DNA of 64,000 nt from Cyathus striatus. Taxonomy: Eukaryota > Basidiomycota > Agaricomycetes > Agaricales > Nidulariaceae. Location of the stretch: the NCBI GenBank assembly GCA_025738555.1, contig JAOVFP010000015.1, positions 2,666,001 to 2,730,000 of the forward strand, read 5' to 3'. The position numbers and the translations under genes were made by a program. Shown here in pieces: positions 1 to 11,794 of the stretch; the first letter of the stretch is position 1; each line of letters starts with the position of its first letter. The notes below the pieces were generated by a model that searched no databases, was not told the DNA's origin, and saw nothing but the letters and a program-made list of their open reading frames with translations.

Positions 1-1173
1 ACCAGCTATGGAGTAGTCGGTGTTCTGCTTCTCGGTTAGTTCTGCGCGTCCCGAGTTGTACCGGGCGATTGGGGGGTGGGGGGCAGGTGATGAAGTTCGC
101 TCGGTGGGGAGTTAGTGGCCTTTGAAGTTGTTTAAGACCACTTGAAGTCGCTCGCAGAAGTTAGAAGATGTAGAGGAGAAGGAGTGGTTCGGTCTGGGAT
201 TCAGTGGACGACATCGTTGCGTTGGCTGCAGTTTTCTGCCCCGGGGAACGTGGCTACTGTTTCCGGTGTTATACTTCCGCTCTTCAAGTCATTCCATCGC
301 AATCCGTTCTCAACTGCTACAAACATGGATGTAGCTCATCAATCGAACGCGAACTTCTACGTAAGATGTGCTCACTTCACTCTACTCATACCTTGGCTTG
401 AATGTTTTCATATTCGAAACGGACGCTTTTCATTTCACGCTGTTCTTGCCTTCATCATGGTGAAGCCGGGACCGGCCGCCTTTGTCCCTACTTTTCCCCT
501 GCATCATTATTAGTAATAGTCTTACAATTCCCTCCGCGCCCGTTTCATCTGGATATGTGATTCATGATGTATTTTTCTTTTCCTTCATGGTTTCTGTGAT
601 ATAGCCATTCTACCTACGCACTCCATCTCACGTCTACACGCTCCTTACACTTACACTTTTTTTGTTTCTTTTATCCCTTCTCTTCAACCCTTGCATTTGT
701 TGTCCTCCTGTCCTCCACCTTCGTAAAGTACTCACATAATGTGGGACTAGCGAAGGGCGTGATGAATGGGAGAGGGCGTCGCGTTTGGATTGGTATAGGT
801 CGGTGGTGTTGATAGGTGGATGGTGCGTCATTGACGCTACCATTCGTTGTGGAGACGGCGGACGAATATTTTTCCGGCTGGTATGAACGATTCTTGACCT
901 ATTTCAGTTCAGGCGCTGTGTTTTGGTGGTTCACATATATATATACAGTTGTTATGTACTTTGTAGCAGAAATTCCAATAAAGCACAATATTATACTTAA
1001 GTTTCTCACTGGGTTGAGATGAAGACAAGTTGACGTTGAGTTGTGATCTAGTATTTTGTGCGCGGGAAGCCTTCGATACACAACTTCAAACAAATAATCC
1101 ACGTCCACAACCACGTCCGTTGCCTCAGGCTTGTGCTGGTCATTTATCGTTACGTCCCTGTCAGCCCTCCACC
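1..1173. other. Left flank, no supported gene
   Basis: I found no recognisable protein in this 1.17-kb stretch. A plus-strand frame at 142-513 and a minus-strand frame at 634-843 are open but resemble nothing I know and have no clear splicing partners. The minus frame does run into a GTGAGT donor-like sequence near 745, so it could be a first exon of an unresolved minus-strand gene. The last few hundred bases must carry the SEC21 promoter. A TATA-like AT run (ATATATATATACAG) lies near 935-950. Confidence 0.4.
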
Positions 1174-4100
1174 ATGGCTTCCTTTGCTCTTGCATTTCCT
1201 TCAAAGAAGGAAGACGAGAGCGGTCTGAGCTCCTACTATAACAATAAAACTACTATCATTCAAGAGGCACGCGTATTCAATGACTCTCCAATTAGCCCTC
1301 GCAAGTGCCGTGCTCTTCTGACCAGGATTGTCTACCTCCTTTACATTGGCGAAACATTTGGGACACAAGAAGCGACCACTCTGTTCTTTGGAACTACCAA
1401 ACTCTTTCAACATAAAGACGTAAGTCTGAAGTATTAAAACCTTATGATGCATGTTTACGTTGCAGTAGAGCGCGCTTCGCCAAGCAGTATATCTGGCTAT
1501 CAAGGAACTTGCGACAACATCTGAAGATGTTATTATGGTTACAAGTAGTATTATGAAGGACATGCAGCCCAACTCAGAGGTCATCTATCGCCCGAACGCT
1601 ATTCGCGCTTTGTGCAGGATCATCGACGTGTGTACTGTTACAATTTTGATACGCGTACCTAACGATTGACATTATACAGCCTTCTATGGCTCAAGGTGTG
1701 GAACGATTCTTCAAAGCTGCTATTGTGGATCGCAATCCTTCTATTTCTTCCGCTGCACTTGTTTCCGCCTATCATCTGTATCCACAGGCAAAAGACGTCG
1801 TTAAGCGTTGGGTGAACGAAGCTCAAGAGGCCGTCAACGCAAAGTCATCTTCAAGCTTCTTTGGTTCGAGTTCTAGTGGTGGATATCTCGGATTTGGTGG
1901 TTCTAGTCAACAAACCGGTCCGCAAGCACTTCAATCGACTAGCTACATTACTCAATATCATGCACTCGGTCTTTTGTACCTTATCCGCCAGCAAGATAGG
2001 ATGGCTGTGACAAAAATGATCCAACAACTTGGAGGAGGAAAGTCCGGGGCAGGAACTACTCTCAAAAACCCTATGGCATTATGTATGCTCATTCGTTATG
2101 CTGCAAAGGTCATAGAAGAAGACCCAAAGTATGTTGGCTTGTTATCTTTGCTTGTATACATACATACTAAATCGAATTAGTGTGCAGCGACAAATGTATG
2201 AGCTCCTTGAGGGTTGGCTACGCCACAAAGTGATATGGTCAACTTCGAGGCTGCCAGAGCCATTTGTGAAATGAGGAATGTTACGCCACCCCAATTGTCT
2301 AAAGCCATCTCTGGTAAATAATATCTTTCATGGCATTGGATTGATCTAACGAAGATATATTCAGTTCTCCAATTATTCCTGTCCTCGCCCAAACCTGTGC
2401 TTAAATTTGCTGCTACACGTACTCTTGCTGCCCTTGCCCTTACTCACCCTACCAGCGTTGTCACATGCAATGTTGATCTTGAAAACCTCATCGCTGATCC
2501 CAATCGAAGCGTCGCCACATATGCCATTACTACGCTACTAAAGGTATGGATGATTATATTTACGTCAGTCCAGTACTCATATCTGCTTTAGACGGGTAAC
2601 GAAGCATCCGTTGACCGACTCATCAAACAAATCACTGGATTCATGACCGAGATTAGTGATGAATTCAAGGTTATCATTGTGGATGCTATCCGCTCGTTAT
2701 GTCTCAAGTTCCCTAGTAAGCACGCGAGTATGCTGTCGTTTTTATCTGGCGTTCTTCGCGACGAGGGTGGCTACGACTTCAAGCGTGCAGTCGTAGAAGC
2801 TATGTTCGATATGATCAAGTTTATTCCTGAATCTAAAGAGCAAGCATTGTCACACCTATGTGAATTCATCGAAGACTGTGAATTCACGAAGCTGTCCGTT
2901 CGCATTCTTCATCTCCTTGGTATTGAGGGCCCTAACTCACCTCAACCTGCGAAATACATTCGCTTCATCTATAACCGCGTGGTTCTGGAGAATGCAACAG
3001 TTAGGGCAGCTGCTGTTGCAAGTCTGGCGAAGTTCGGTGTTAACTCCGGTGATGATAAGCTGCGTAAGAGCATCACCGTTCTATTGAACAGGTTTGGTTT
3101 CTTTTGTCTGGTCATGTCAGATATCTAAAACATTGACAGATGCTTGGATGATGTTGACGACGAAGTACGTGACCGTGCGGCGCTATACCTGAAAGTCTTC
3201 AGAGAGAAGCCTCTTGCCGATACATATGTTAAGGAAGGCAAGTAATCATTAGTATATCTGCGGAAACGGTCTAATACTCTTGCAGAATCTGTCTTCTCTC
3301 TGGCGGCTCTGGAGTCCAAGCTTGTTGCCTATGTCAAGGAACCCAACGCACAGCCGTTTGATGTGTCGTCTGTGCCTAAAATCAGCCGTGCGCAGGCTGC
3401 ACAAGAAGCTGCACGTATGTATTTCCTTTCTAAATATAGTTTACGTATCTTACCTAGAATAGGGCCAAGTTCATTGGAGACGATCGGCGTTCCAGTGTCC
3501 AAGAGCGCCAGCGAGGCTCAGGCCGCACCATCAGCAGCCGAAACACAATCTGCATATGAACAACAGCTTGCCGAAGTTCCTGAGTTTGCAGATTATGGAT
3601 CTGTGCTTAATAGTAGCGCTTCGCCCGTACAACTTACAGAAACGGGGACAGAATATCAGGTTTCCTGCGTCAAACACATCTTCAAGGAGCACGTTGTCTT
3701 CCAGGTACTGATCTCCGTTTCTTTGCACACAATGCAGCGCTAATAGTCAACATAATATTAGTTCAATGTCTCAAACACAATACCTGATACGATTTTAGAG
3801 CAAGTCTCTGTCATCATGCAACCGACAACAGAAGATTCTGGCCTGGCTGAAGATTTCATCATTCCCCTGCCTTCGTTGTCATCCTTAAATTCCCCAGGAA
3901 TTATATATGTCTCGTTCACCCGTGAAAATCCTGACCAATACGCTCTCGCTTCGTTCCAATGCACACTCAAGTTCATTATTAAGGAAGTCGATCCTTCTAC
4001 TGGTGAACCTGAGGAAGATGGCTATCAAGATGAATATCCACTCGACGAGGTTGAGTTAAGCGCAGGCGGTGACTACATTGTGCCCAGTTATTCCATGTTT

Positions 4101-4480
4101 GGATCCGAATGGGATAGATTGCGGTCTGGTCCCAACGCAACAGAAACGTTCGCGCTGACTGCTATGGAGAGTCTGAAAGGTGCGTACTGTAGAAGTTGGA
4201 TTCGGCTTACATGTTTTTATTATTCTATTTTTTTTTTTTAGCTGCGTGCGACTCAATTGTGGAGGTTCTCAACATGGAACCTCTTGGAGGATCAGAGGTA
4301 CCTTCGTCAACATCTGTACATACTCTACAGCTATCAGGGCTGGTAGCAGGTGGTGGCGGGAAGGTACTAGTTCGTTGCCGTATGACCTTCTCTAGAGGAC
4401 AGGGCGTTACTCTCGAGCTTGCGGTACGAGCAGAAAAGCAAGAGGCATGCGACCTTGTGTTGGCAGCTGTCGGGGGCTAG
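1174..4480 (+). CDS. SEC21: Coatomer subunit gamma (gamma-COP), with an apparent frame break
   Basis: This is the gamma subunit of the COPI coat, which buds Golgi-to-ER and intra-Golgi vesicles. The start is the ATG of [18 protein letters not shown]. The product then shows the adaptin-like HEAT solenoid: [53 protein letters not shown] and [17 protein letters not shown] low-complexity hinge precedes the C-terminal appendage ([18 protein letters not shown]). At least eight short introns fit, the first at 1420-1468. Near 2229 the conserved run EGWLRHK lies in one frame and [12 protein letters not shown] in the next, so one base appears to be missing at an AAAG run. A single 122-base intron (2109-2230) would also restore the frame but would drop about 16 conserved residues. 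The family call is very secure; the break is treated under findings. Confidence 0.95.
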
Positions 4481-5005
4481 GAGACTGATGTATGTACTTA
4501 GTGTTATTCTTGTGATTATGGGGTGGAACACGACTACGGATCTTATGTGGAAGCGATGGTGCTTGCCTACAAAGTACATAAGTGGATACATGGTACCCAA
4601 GAGACGCAGGAACGGGGAACCTTTGGGTCCGTTTGGGGCAAATCTCCACATTGGACACCGGTTGGGGAATATTGCCGGTTGCTGTTACCAAGCGTTCTCG
4701 GGCTTCCGACTTCTAAAGTTGAGAGTGCCCTCGGCTAATCGTCTGATACTGAAAGGATGGAGTCGCGGTGACTATCGTTACTCGTATGATATTGAACATC
4801 AGCTGTAGAGAACTTAGGCCTGGGTAAAGAAAGTCTGGTAAAGTTCACCGGATTTTGAGTCTGATTGATGCGGCCGCTGCGGCTACAATCTAACACACCC
4901 CATTCCCTTCGATTTTAAACACTGCTACCCCAGACATCTCTGCAAAAACTAATTGTGCAGTCTGCAGAGGGACCACTCCACTCCTTTTTGTCCAACACGC
5001 CGACA
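4481..5005. other. Intergenic, SEC21 3' end / pantothenate kinase promoter
   Basis: This 525-base gap lies between two plus-strand genes. Overlapping open frames at 4419-4808 exist on both strands but show no family resemblance and no codon pattern like the neighbours. The 5' untranslated region and promoter of the pantothenate kinase gene must lie in its right half. No other element is visible. Confidence 0.5.
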
Positions 5006-6818
5006 ATGACACAGTCTGTCCCATCCTTACCGTCAGCAAAGGTTATTCACGTCGACACGAGAGGCGCCATTATCCTATCCGAGGAGTCACCGGAGGTAGG
5101 AGCACGCCCCTAGCTGCGACCCAATACTCTTCTCTGATTTGCGCAGACTAGGGATAGTCGAGGAATCTATCTACCAAACTACATTGAACCTGTATCCCAT
5201 ATAGCCGTTGATGTGAGCCTTCTTTATTATACCGGCATTCTACCGTGCCTAGAGTAAACTTGTATATGAATAGGTTGGGGGTTCTTTAGCAAAAGTTGTC
5301 TACTTTACTCGTTCTCCTGAACCACCGTCTTCTCCATCGATAGCTGCGACTCGTGGATCAAGCACAGTAAGCGATATATCAACACCTCGATCCCTTTCTC
5401 CTTGTGGGGAGGGCAGCCCTATCTCACCCTCGTCCACCCCACCATCAAGAGTTAGCGGGGCACTGACACCTCTCGTTCTCGATGCTCAGAGCAATGGAGG
5501 TCTAGGGGTTCCATTAACCATCAATGGCGACATCGGCGATGAGCTTCTTAAAGATTCTTTCATTCGACGGACGGCGCAGCATTTCCCAGGTGGATCGCTC
5601 AACTTCGAACGATTCGAAACAGAGCATATCGACGATTGCGTACAATTCATCCAGGCACTCATTGAACGTTCCGCACAAGTGAATGGTGTGTCAATTGAGG
5701 AGATGCGAAAGGGTGTGAAAATTATGGCGACAGGAGGAGGTGCGCATAAGTTCTACGAGCTATTCCGCGATACGTTATGCGTGGAAGTACGAAGAGAAGA
5801 CGAGATGGAGTGCTTAATCGAGGGCCTAAAATTCATCACACTCATACCAGACGAAGTTTATTTCTTCTCTGACGAATTGATCACTTCCGTGGCTCACTCA
5901 CAACCAAGCTCTCAAGGACCAACACTTGATCGGCCTAGTCCGGATCCTCCAAAATTCGGTGTGTCTTTTATGAGCAACCCGACACCACAATTCCCTTGTC
6001 TTCTTGTCAACATTGGCTCTGGTGTATCTATCATCAAGGTAGACGAAGACGGCAAATTTGAGCGTGTCAGTGGAACCAGTTTGGGAGGGGGCACATTATG
6101 GGGCCTTTTGAGTCTGTTAACACCCGCTACTACGTTCGATGGCAAGTCATGTTTAATACTACTTGTACTTTGCTAAATTCGTCAATTACGCAGAAATGCT
6201 TGCATTATCTGAAGAAGGAGATAATTCTACAGTAGATATGCTTGTTGGAGACATTTACGGGCAAGACTACAGCAAACTTGGTCTCAAATCAACTATGATT
6301 GCCAGTTCATTCGGAAAGGTCTTCAAGAAGGGTGGAAAGCAGGCAAAGTTCTCGCCAGAAGATATCAGCAAAAGCTTGTTATACGCCGTATCGAATAATA
6401 TAGGACAAATTGCGTACGTCCTCCTCCAACGATTAGAAGTGTGTGACCGTATGACCCACTATTTGCTTAGATACATGAATGCGGAGAAGTACAACCTAGA
6501 TAGGATCTATTTTGGTGGCTGCTTCATTCGAGGTAAGAAGAGATCCTGTTAAAGGGATAGTGGTCGTCAGTATAATTATCAACACCCTGAACGTGTTAAC
6601 AGGTCATGCTGCAACCATTGCAACCCTGTCGTATGCCATCCGTTTCTGGAGCAAGGGTACCAAGCGGGCTCTGTTCCTTCGACATGAAGGGTTTCTGTGA
6701 GTACAGTCTTTCTCGAGGTTTGCACCGAGCGCAGTTTGATTGTTTCTGCAGAGGGTCGATAGGGGCTTGGATACGAAACATTGAGCCCGAAGACGAGGTC
6801 GCAGAAACCATGCCATGA
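5006..6818 (+). CDS. CAB1: Pantothenate kinase (eukaryotic type II PanK)
   Basis: It phosphorylates pantothenate, the first and controlling step of coenzyme A synthesis in the cytosol. The protein starts MTQSVPSLPSAKVIHVDTRG. The N-terminal phosphate-binding segment is split by an intron (HIAVD joined to IGGSLAKVVYFT). Further family motifs are MATGGGAHKFYELF near 5730, LVNIGSGVSIIKV near 6005 and SGTSLGGGTLWGLLSLL near 6075. After another intron come DIYGQDYSKLGL, VSNNIGQIAYVLLQRL and FGGCFIRGHAATIATLSYAIRFWS, and the product ends in EVAETMP. An acidic/Ser-Pro-rich insertion of about 80 residues (5330-5520) separates the first strand from the rest of the kinase fold. This is longer than in yeast Cab1 and may be regulatory. 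Five or more short introns fit GT-AG. Confidence 0.93.
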
Positions 6819-7762
6819 CAGAACGACCCCCCACCATAATGAGTAGTTATATTTAGGATTCATTTTTACTTTATTGCCCCGTTGTCTGGATATATACACT
6901 TTGTACATTAGTTGAACGATTGCATCATTGCATATGCAATTTATAATACAGAAGAAAGGAATTAATGACAAAAAACGGGATTGAGGAAAATTAAGGACAT
7001 GTATCTGATTGGAGATATACGGTACATACAGGGACGCAGTCGGGAATACATCGATGAGGCTGTGGGATTGGAAAGCGATGGAAAGAAGAAGGCGTGCGGT
7101 GCGGACAGTAACGGGACAGGTGATAGAGGAAGTTTGTCAGCGACGATACGTCAGCTCCTGGATGAAAGGAGACGGGATGAGTGAAATGCTCTGCACGAGC
7201 TGGACGTGATGGCAAGACACAAGGGCAAAAAATGGAGACGAGAAAGACAGGAGGGATGGAAGAACAAAGACAGCAAGAGGGATTATGCATATGTTGTGTG
7301 GATCGACATTATTAGGTGAAGAGAGAGATGATGAAATTCGCTGATAAGATCACCAGAATGGACGGACATGCGGGAAAAAAAGACGTTTAGCCGGATCAGT
7401 AGAAAAGTCAGTCACCTGGGTCCTTGCAAGGCCGTTAACTGCAACTGCCATGGCGAATGGAGTCGAATGCAGCTGCGTATTAAATGTATGGTGCACGCTT
7501 CAATAGCAGGCAATGGGTCGGTCTGTGGACAGACGCAGAGCTGGGCAGAGAAACGGACGTTATGCAGACGTGGGAAAATAAGTGGTGTGGTGTGATACAG
7601 CGATCACAAAAGTAATGATAAAGTAAGCATCATCCTGCACATCAAACAGATATACAGACCCTGCTCTAATATACTTTTGCAACTTTTTATATACTCTCCC
7701 CCATACAGACCATATCTTTATGACCTCTCTCTAATTACCCTCCTCCTTTCTTGCATCTCTTC
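6819..7762. other. Intergenic, no gene seen
   Basis: About 940 bases follow the pantothenate kinase stop. Short frames on both strands at 6979-7595 lack any recognisable motif and are G/A-rich rather than codon-structured. The pyrimidine-rich stretch at 7680-7760 (CTCTCCCCC, CCTCCTCCTTTC) just before the homeodomain gene looks like a fungal CT-rich core promoter. I infer that this is where transcription of the next gene starts. Confidence 0.5.
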
Positions 7763-9426
7763 ATGGCCTCTCTCAGCTCCTCCTCCTCTCCTGCTCCACA
7801 AATCCCTCCCTCCAAGAAGCCGCGGCATCGTCACTCCCCAGCCCAACTCGCTGCCTTGAACGAGCTCTTCGACAAAAATGAGCACCCTCCCCTTGAACAG
7901 CGCACTGCCCTAGCAGAGCGGCTAGGAATGTGCGTTCCTTGTCTTTCTATATGCACTCTCTTTAATTCTTTTCCCTTTTACTCTCTTTTTTCGTCTTTTG
8001 CCTTTTCTGCATTCCTCAGGGAACCAAAGACCGTTAATGCTTGGTTTCAAAATAAACGAGCTTCATCAAAGAAAAGGACAAGAGGCGCTCCCAGCGATGC
8101 ACCGCCTATAAATAATACTGTCCCAGCCCCTCAAGCCCCTCCTCAAAATACGCAAGTTCGCTCTGCTTCTGTAGAGCCCGACGACTACCAAGACGAAGAT
8201 TACGCTGCTGATATTCATATGTCACATTTATCATCCTCTCTTCAACACGACATCATGTCAGCTTACCCTGGCAATGTCGACCATACCCATTTCCTTATGG
8301 AGAACGATGCCATGATGCCGCGCAGGATGCGAATGCGCCCTACCGTTGAACAGACCGATGAGCTTCGAAAACTATACAATTTGAATCCTCATCCTACTGC
8401 TGAGCAGAGGCAGGCTTTGGCAGAACAGATTGGCATGTAAGTTGGAATTTTTTAATATGTCACCGTTATTTATAGCAACATTTCATTTTTCGCAGGCGTT
8501 ATCAGAGTATCACTAATTGGTTCCAAAATCAGCGCAGCCTTGCGAAGAAACGCAAGGAGGATGACCTAGATAGTTTACCAATATCTGGTTACCCTGCTGA
8601 GGGCTTCGAGCTGCGGCAATATTCCGGCTATCCTCCACCAGCTCATCATCCTTCTCTGGCACCTCCCTTACCATTTCATTATCTGCCATCACCCTTACCG
8701 TTGAGATCACAAAGGTCTCCATCACCCCCAATTGAGCACACCTCACCACGGCGATCATTACGCAGAAGTACAACCCCTTATAGTGGCTCTAATTTTTCCC
8801 GTCCAAGACGCTCTCGTCCAGAGCCATATCAACTTGATGCCCTCAAGGAACTGTATATGAAAACAGCTACGCCTACCATTGAAGAGCGGTCCGCACTCGC
8901 TCTTGAGATTGGAATGTATGTTTGTTGGATCCAACTTTAATTTAGCGATGATACTGATTGATTGTTGCATTGTAGGGATGTTAGTAAGGTGACAAACTGG
9001 TTCCGCAACCTGCGGCAAACAGCCCGGAAACGAACAAAGAGAGGCGGCAACGGCGACGACGATGACTACGGAGGCCAAGGTTCATATTCTACAACTGCAT
9101 CCCGTTCAGGAACGCCGTCTCTTCACTCGTCAACGTCTTCCATGAATGATGATTCCATGGAGATGGATGACTTTGAGATGCACGACATACCATCTGACAT
9201 GGGGAGCGAGGATGAATACCAAGAACCTCTCACACCGTCTCCAGAGCACTCTCCTTCCCCTCCTCCAGCCGAATCGAGTTCCCGTATTGTATTCGGATCG
9301 CTTAGTGTTAGAGCCCAATCGGCCTACTATGACGGACTTGATGGTTCATCCATGAAACGCTATCCTGGTGTTAGAATTGAAGATGCCTTATTACTTTTGA
9401 GTTTTCATCACCATGCCGTGCATTGA
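7763..9426 (+). CDS. Homeobox protein with three tandem homeodomains
   Basis: A probable nuclear DNA-binding transcription factor. Translation starts at MASLSSSSSPAPQIPPSK. Three complete homeodomains follow, with recognition helices VNAWFQNKRASSKKR, ITNWFQNQRSLAKKR and VTNWFRNLRQTARKR. Helix 1-2 segments are QLAALNELFDKNEHPPLEQR, QTDELRKLYNLNPHPTAEQR and QLDALKELYMKTATPTIEER. Trp48, Phe49, Asn51 and Arg53 are kept in all three; position 50 is Gln, Gln and Arg. Introns 7930-8019, 8436-8495 and 8916-8975 each split the Met codon of the (L/I)GM turn before helix 3, in the same phase. Linkers are Ser/Pro-rich, and an acidic C-terminal tail (MEMDDFEMHDIPSDM) could activate transcription. Targets are unknown. 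This is not a mating-type HD1/HD2 pair: no partner gene is adjacent and the domains are typical, not TALE. Confidence 0.93.
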
Positions 9427-9912
9427 AAAGTAAACTTGTACGTAATTTTTGCGGTTATCTTGCACGAGTTACCTTTGACATGTTTTCGCGGGCAGAAGTT
9501 TGTATTTATTCTCTATTTCGCAACGCTATGACGAACTTCCGATTGGGAACGAATTTTTCTCTGCCTTTAATTGCGACATCTACATACCTGCATCCTCAAG
9601 TTGGGTTATATATCAGGATCCAGCATAAAATCATATTTCTTCATACCGCTGATTCTTTCTGACACGGACATTCTTCCGTACATTCTAACAAATAGCTTGC
9701 TGTCTGCGAGTTGCTTGCTAATTTTTATTCTTTTCGTTCTTATTTTTCGGGTTTTTCACTCGCATATCAGTAGAACCAGATGCGTTCCCTTGTAGCATGT
9801 ACAGCGATAAACTGCACATTGTAACTTACAATCATGCATGTACTGGTGCCTGAAGTAAAAGTAGTATAAATACAATACTTTTATCTCTATCATGTACAAA
9901 ATAGCCAAAATT
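9427..9912. other. Convergent intergenic region
   Basis: About 490 AT-rich bases lie between the homeodomain gene and the next minus-strand gene. Both transcripts must end here. AATAAA-like signals occur on the two strands (ATAAAATC near 9625; the complement of TTTATTC near 9942). The frames at 9423-9795 are AT-rich, hydrophobic and without family features. Confidence 0.5.
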
Positions 9913-10923
9913 CTATACAATGCGCATGCATCTCGGTCGTGAATAAAAGCAAAATACAGTCACAGCAATGGTAGCAAATGTCAGTGGAAGTGAAAGGCAC
10001 GTTCCAATAATGATAGCAATGATATGAAAAATGCTCAAGAGGAGATGGGAAAAGATGGCCCGCGACCAGTCTATGGAAACACTACGCTTGGGAACTCCAG
10101 CGGAAGATCTCGGCGCACTCGGTGTAACTGATATCTCGGCGTCGATATCATCCAACCCCAGCCCCAAATCTCTGCTCACACGCTGCAGAATGATCTGAGA
10201 CAAATGATCGGCGGCACCTCCACCTGAACATACTCTCTCCCTCTCATATCGAGTGACCTCTGAAGAAAGAGGAACGATGACGACGTTGCGCGAAGTAGGA
10301 TGATCAAGCACTAATGGGCAATTGACTGGCCCATCGCATAGAGCTTCACAGCCATAAAATCCAAGGACGTCACATACGGTATGCCATACGGCGGAAGTGG
10401 AGGGCGAAGGAATGGGGAAATCATTGTGTCCAGAGGCACGAAGTAACGTGCATGATAGATAAAACTCCAACCAGTGTGACGAATCAGCGAATTGCTTTGG
10501 ATTGAGTATAACACCGTTCTTCCGCCGGCTGGGATGACGGAAACGGCCCTGAAAACCGGTACCAATGTCTTGACATGCACAACCACCAGAAAATTGTTCC
10601 CATTGCCAGATGTCTGCCCCGTAGATATCCTGGTTCCAGGCGAGACAGTCTGCGCAGAGCAACTGGCGGACGGAGGTCTCGTAGTCTTTGAGGGCTACGG
10701 CGGACTGGTGAAGAAGCTGGTTGGTGATGATGGTGTGGAGGTAGCTGCGTATTATGAGAAGGAGCTCGACGGGGAGAAAGGGTGTCTGGTGTTGGCTGGC
10801 GGAGACATAGTGGGCGGGGGTGTGGATGATATAGTCGAGAGTGTTCACCTGTGGAGAGACGTGGGCAAGGGCGGCATGGATGAGTCGTGAACGAGAGGCG
10901 GTAATGGCTGGTGGGTGGGACAT
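9913..10923 (-). CDS. Unknown protein with a C-terminal membrane segment
   Basis: A single uninterrupted 336-residue frame starts at MSHPPAITASRSRLIHAAL. I do not recognise the family. The first 80 residues include a segment (PVELLLIIRSYLHT) that resembles the start of an F-box or other short helical motif. The middle has several cysteines and tryptophans (LLCADCLAWNQD, FSGGCACQDIGTG, FYGCEALCDGPVNCPL), suggesting a metal- or disulphide-stabilised domain. The C terminus carries one or two hydrophobic helices (IFSHLLLSIFHIIAIIIGT and LPLTFATIAVTVFCF) followed by a basic tail. I infer a tail-anchored or two-pass membrane protein. The frame length, the intergenic context on both sides and the fungal amino-acid composition support it as a real gene. 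Confidence 0.75.
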   Translation of the reverse strand: MSHPPAITASRSRLIHAALAHVSPQVNTLDYIIHTPAHYVSASQHQTPFLPVELLLIIRSYLHTIITNQLLHQSAVALKDYETSVRQLLCADCLAWNQDIYGADIWQWEQFSGGCACQDIGTGFQGRFRHPSRRKNGVILNPKQFADSSHWLEFYLSCTLLRASGHNDFPIPSPSTSAVWHTVCDVLGFYGCEALCDGPVNCPLVLDHPTSRNVVIVPLSSEVTRYERERVCSGGGAADHLSQIILQRVSRDLGLGLDDIDAEISVTPSAPRSSAGVPKRSVSIDWSRAIFSHLLLSIFHIIAIIIGTCLSLPLTFATIAVTVFCFYSRPRCMRIV

Positions 10924-11794
10924 TGTAGAATGAGGATAAGGAAAAGGGATTAGCGAGTGGGGTCTATAAGTAGTTCACATTGAGCGCGGATATAAGGTAT
11001 GAATGAAAGAGAAGACGAATGTCCATGGGTAATTATTCCCTTACTGATGGCAAAGCAAGAAGATTGGGACACAGCGGCGACGCGGAACTGACGTGACGTG
11101 AAGCGGATGCGGCTCGAGGCCGAGAATGAGAGAATTCACAGCGAATTCGCGAGTCATTTATCGTTATATCGTTCACTAATTGTGATCTAGCACAAGCTAC
11201 CCCCGCCGTTGTTTCGAAAGGACTAGAAAGGCTGAGAAGCGGCGAAACGAAGCCACGCTCCAGCACGAATAACTTTCGTGCCACTTACGGATTCGATACT
11301 GCCCAAAGGCATTTCAGCGATGGATGGCCAAGAAGGGCCTCTTTGGGTGCAGTTCTTGGTGAATTGGCTGGGTGCATGCTCGCAACGGGGGCAGAAGGTG
11401 CGGGGGGGTGGATGGCAAAGGTGCCGGTGATGGGTCGCAGTGTGGCAGAAGAACCTGGTAGCATAAAGCATGGGAAATGAGGTTCACTGTGTGGTGATGG
11501 TCGTGATGAGGATTGGAGACAGCAGCTGGGAGAAGACGCCCTTTACTTGATTACGATGATTGAGCCAATTAATTAGACGATGGCGTCGAGAGAGGATCAA
11601 GTACTGACTGAGCAGTGAGCGCTTAGCGCTAAGCGGCACCGACGCCGAGTCCCACTGTCCAATCAGAACCATTCGGCTACCCGCTACCCCATGCCTTCCC
11701 CACGTCTCTCCGGGGTAAATGCTAGATATAACCCTCCCTTGCTCTCCTCTCCCATCCTCAACCTTGTCTTTATACCACCTCGACCACGCAAGAC
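10924..11794. other. Divergent promoter region
   Basis: About 870 bases separate the heads of the unknown minus-strand gene and methylisocitrate lyase. Minus-strand frames at 11033-11284, 11223-11471 and 11484-11813 are poor in recognisable features. The tract at 11718-11795 (CTAGATATAACCC followed by CT-rich sequence) resembles the core promoter of the right-hand gene. No repeat or RNA gene is apparent. Confidence 0.45.

Noticed and set aside
142..513. 123-codon open frame at the left end
   Set aside because: No recognisable motif, unusual composition, and overlapping open frames in other phases. Probably chance or an untranslated region.
10492..10890. 132-codon plus-strand frame
   Set aside because: Exactly antisense to the unknown minus-strand gene at 9913-10923. 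Gly/Val-rich composition is typical of an antisense shadow.
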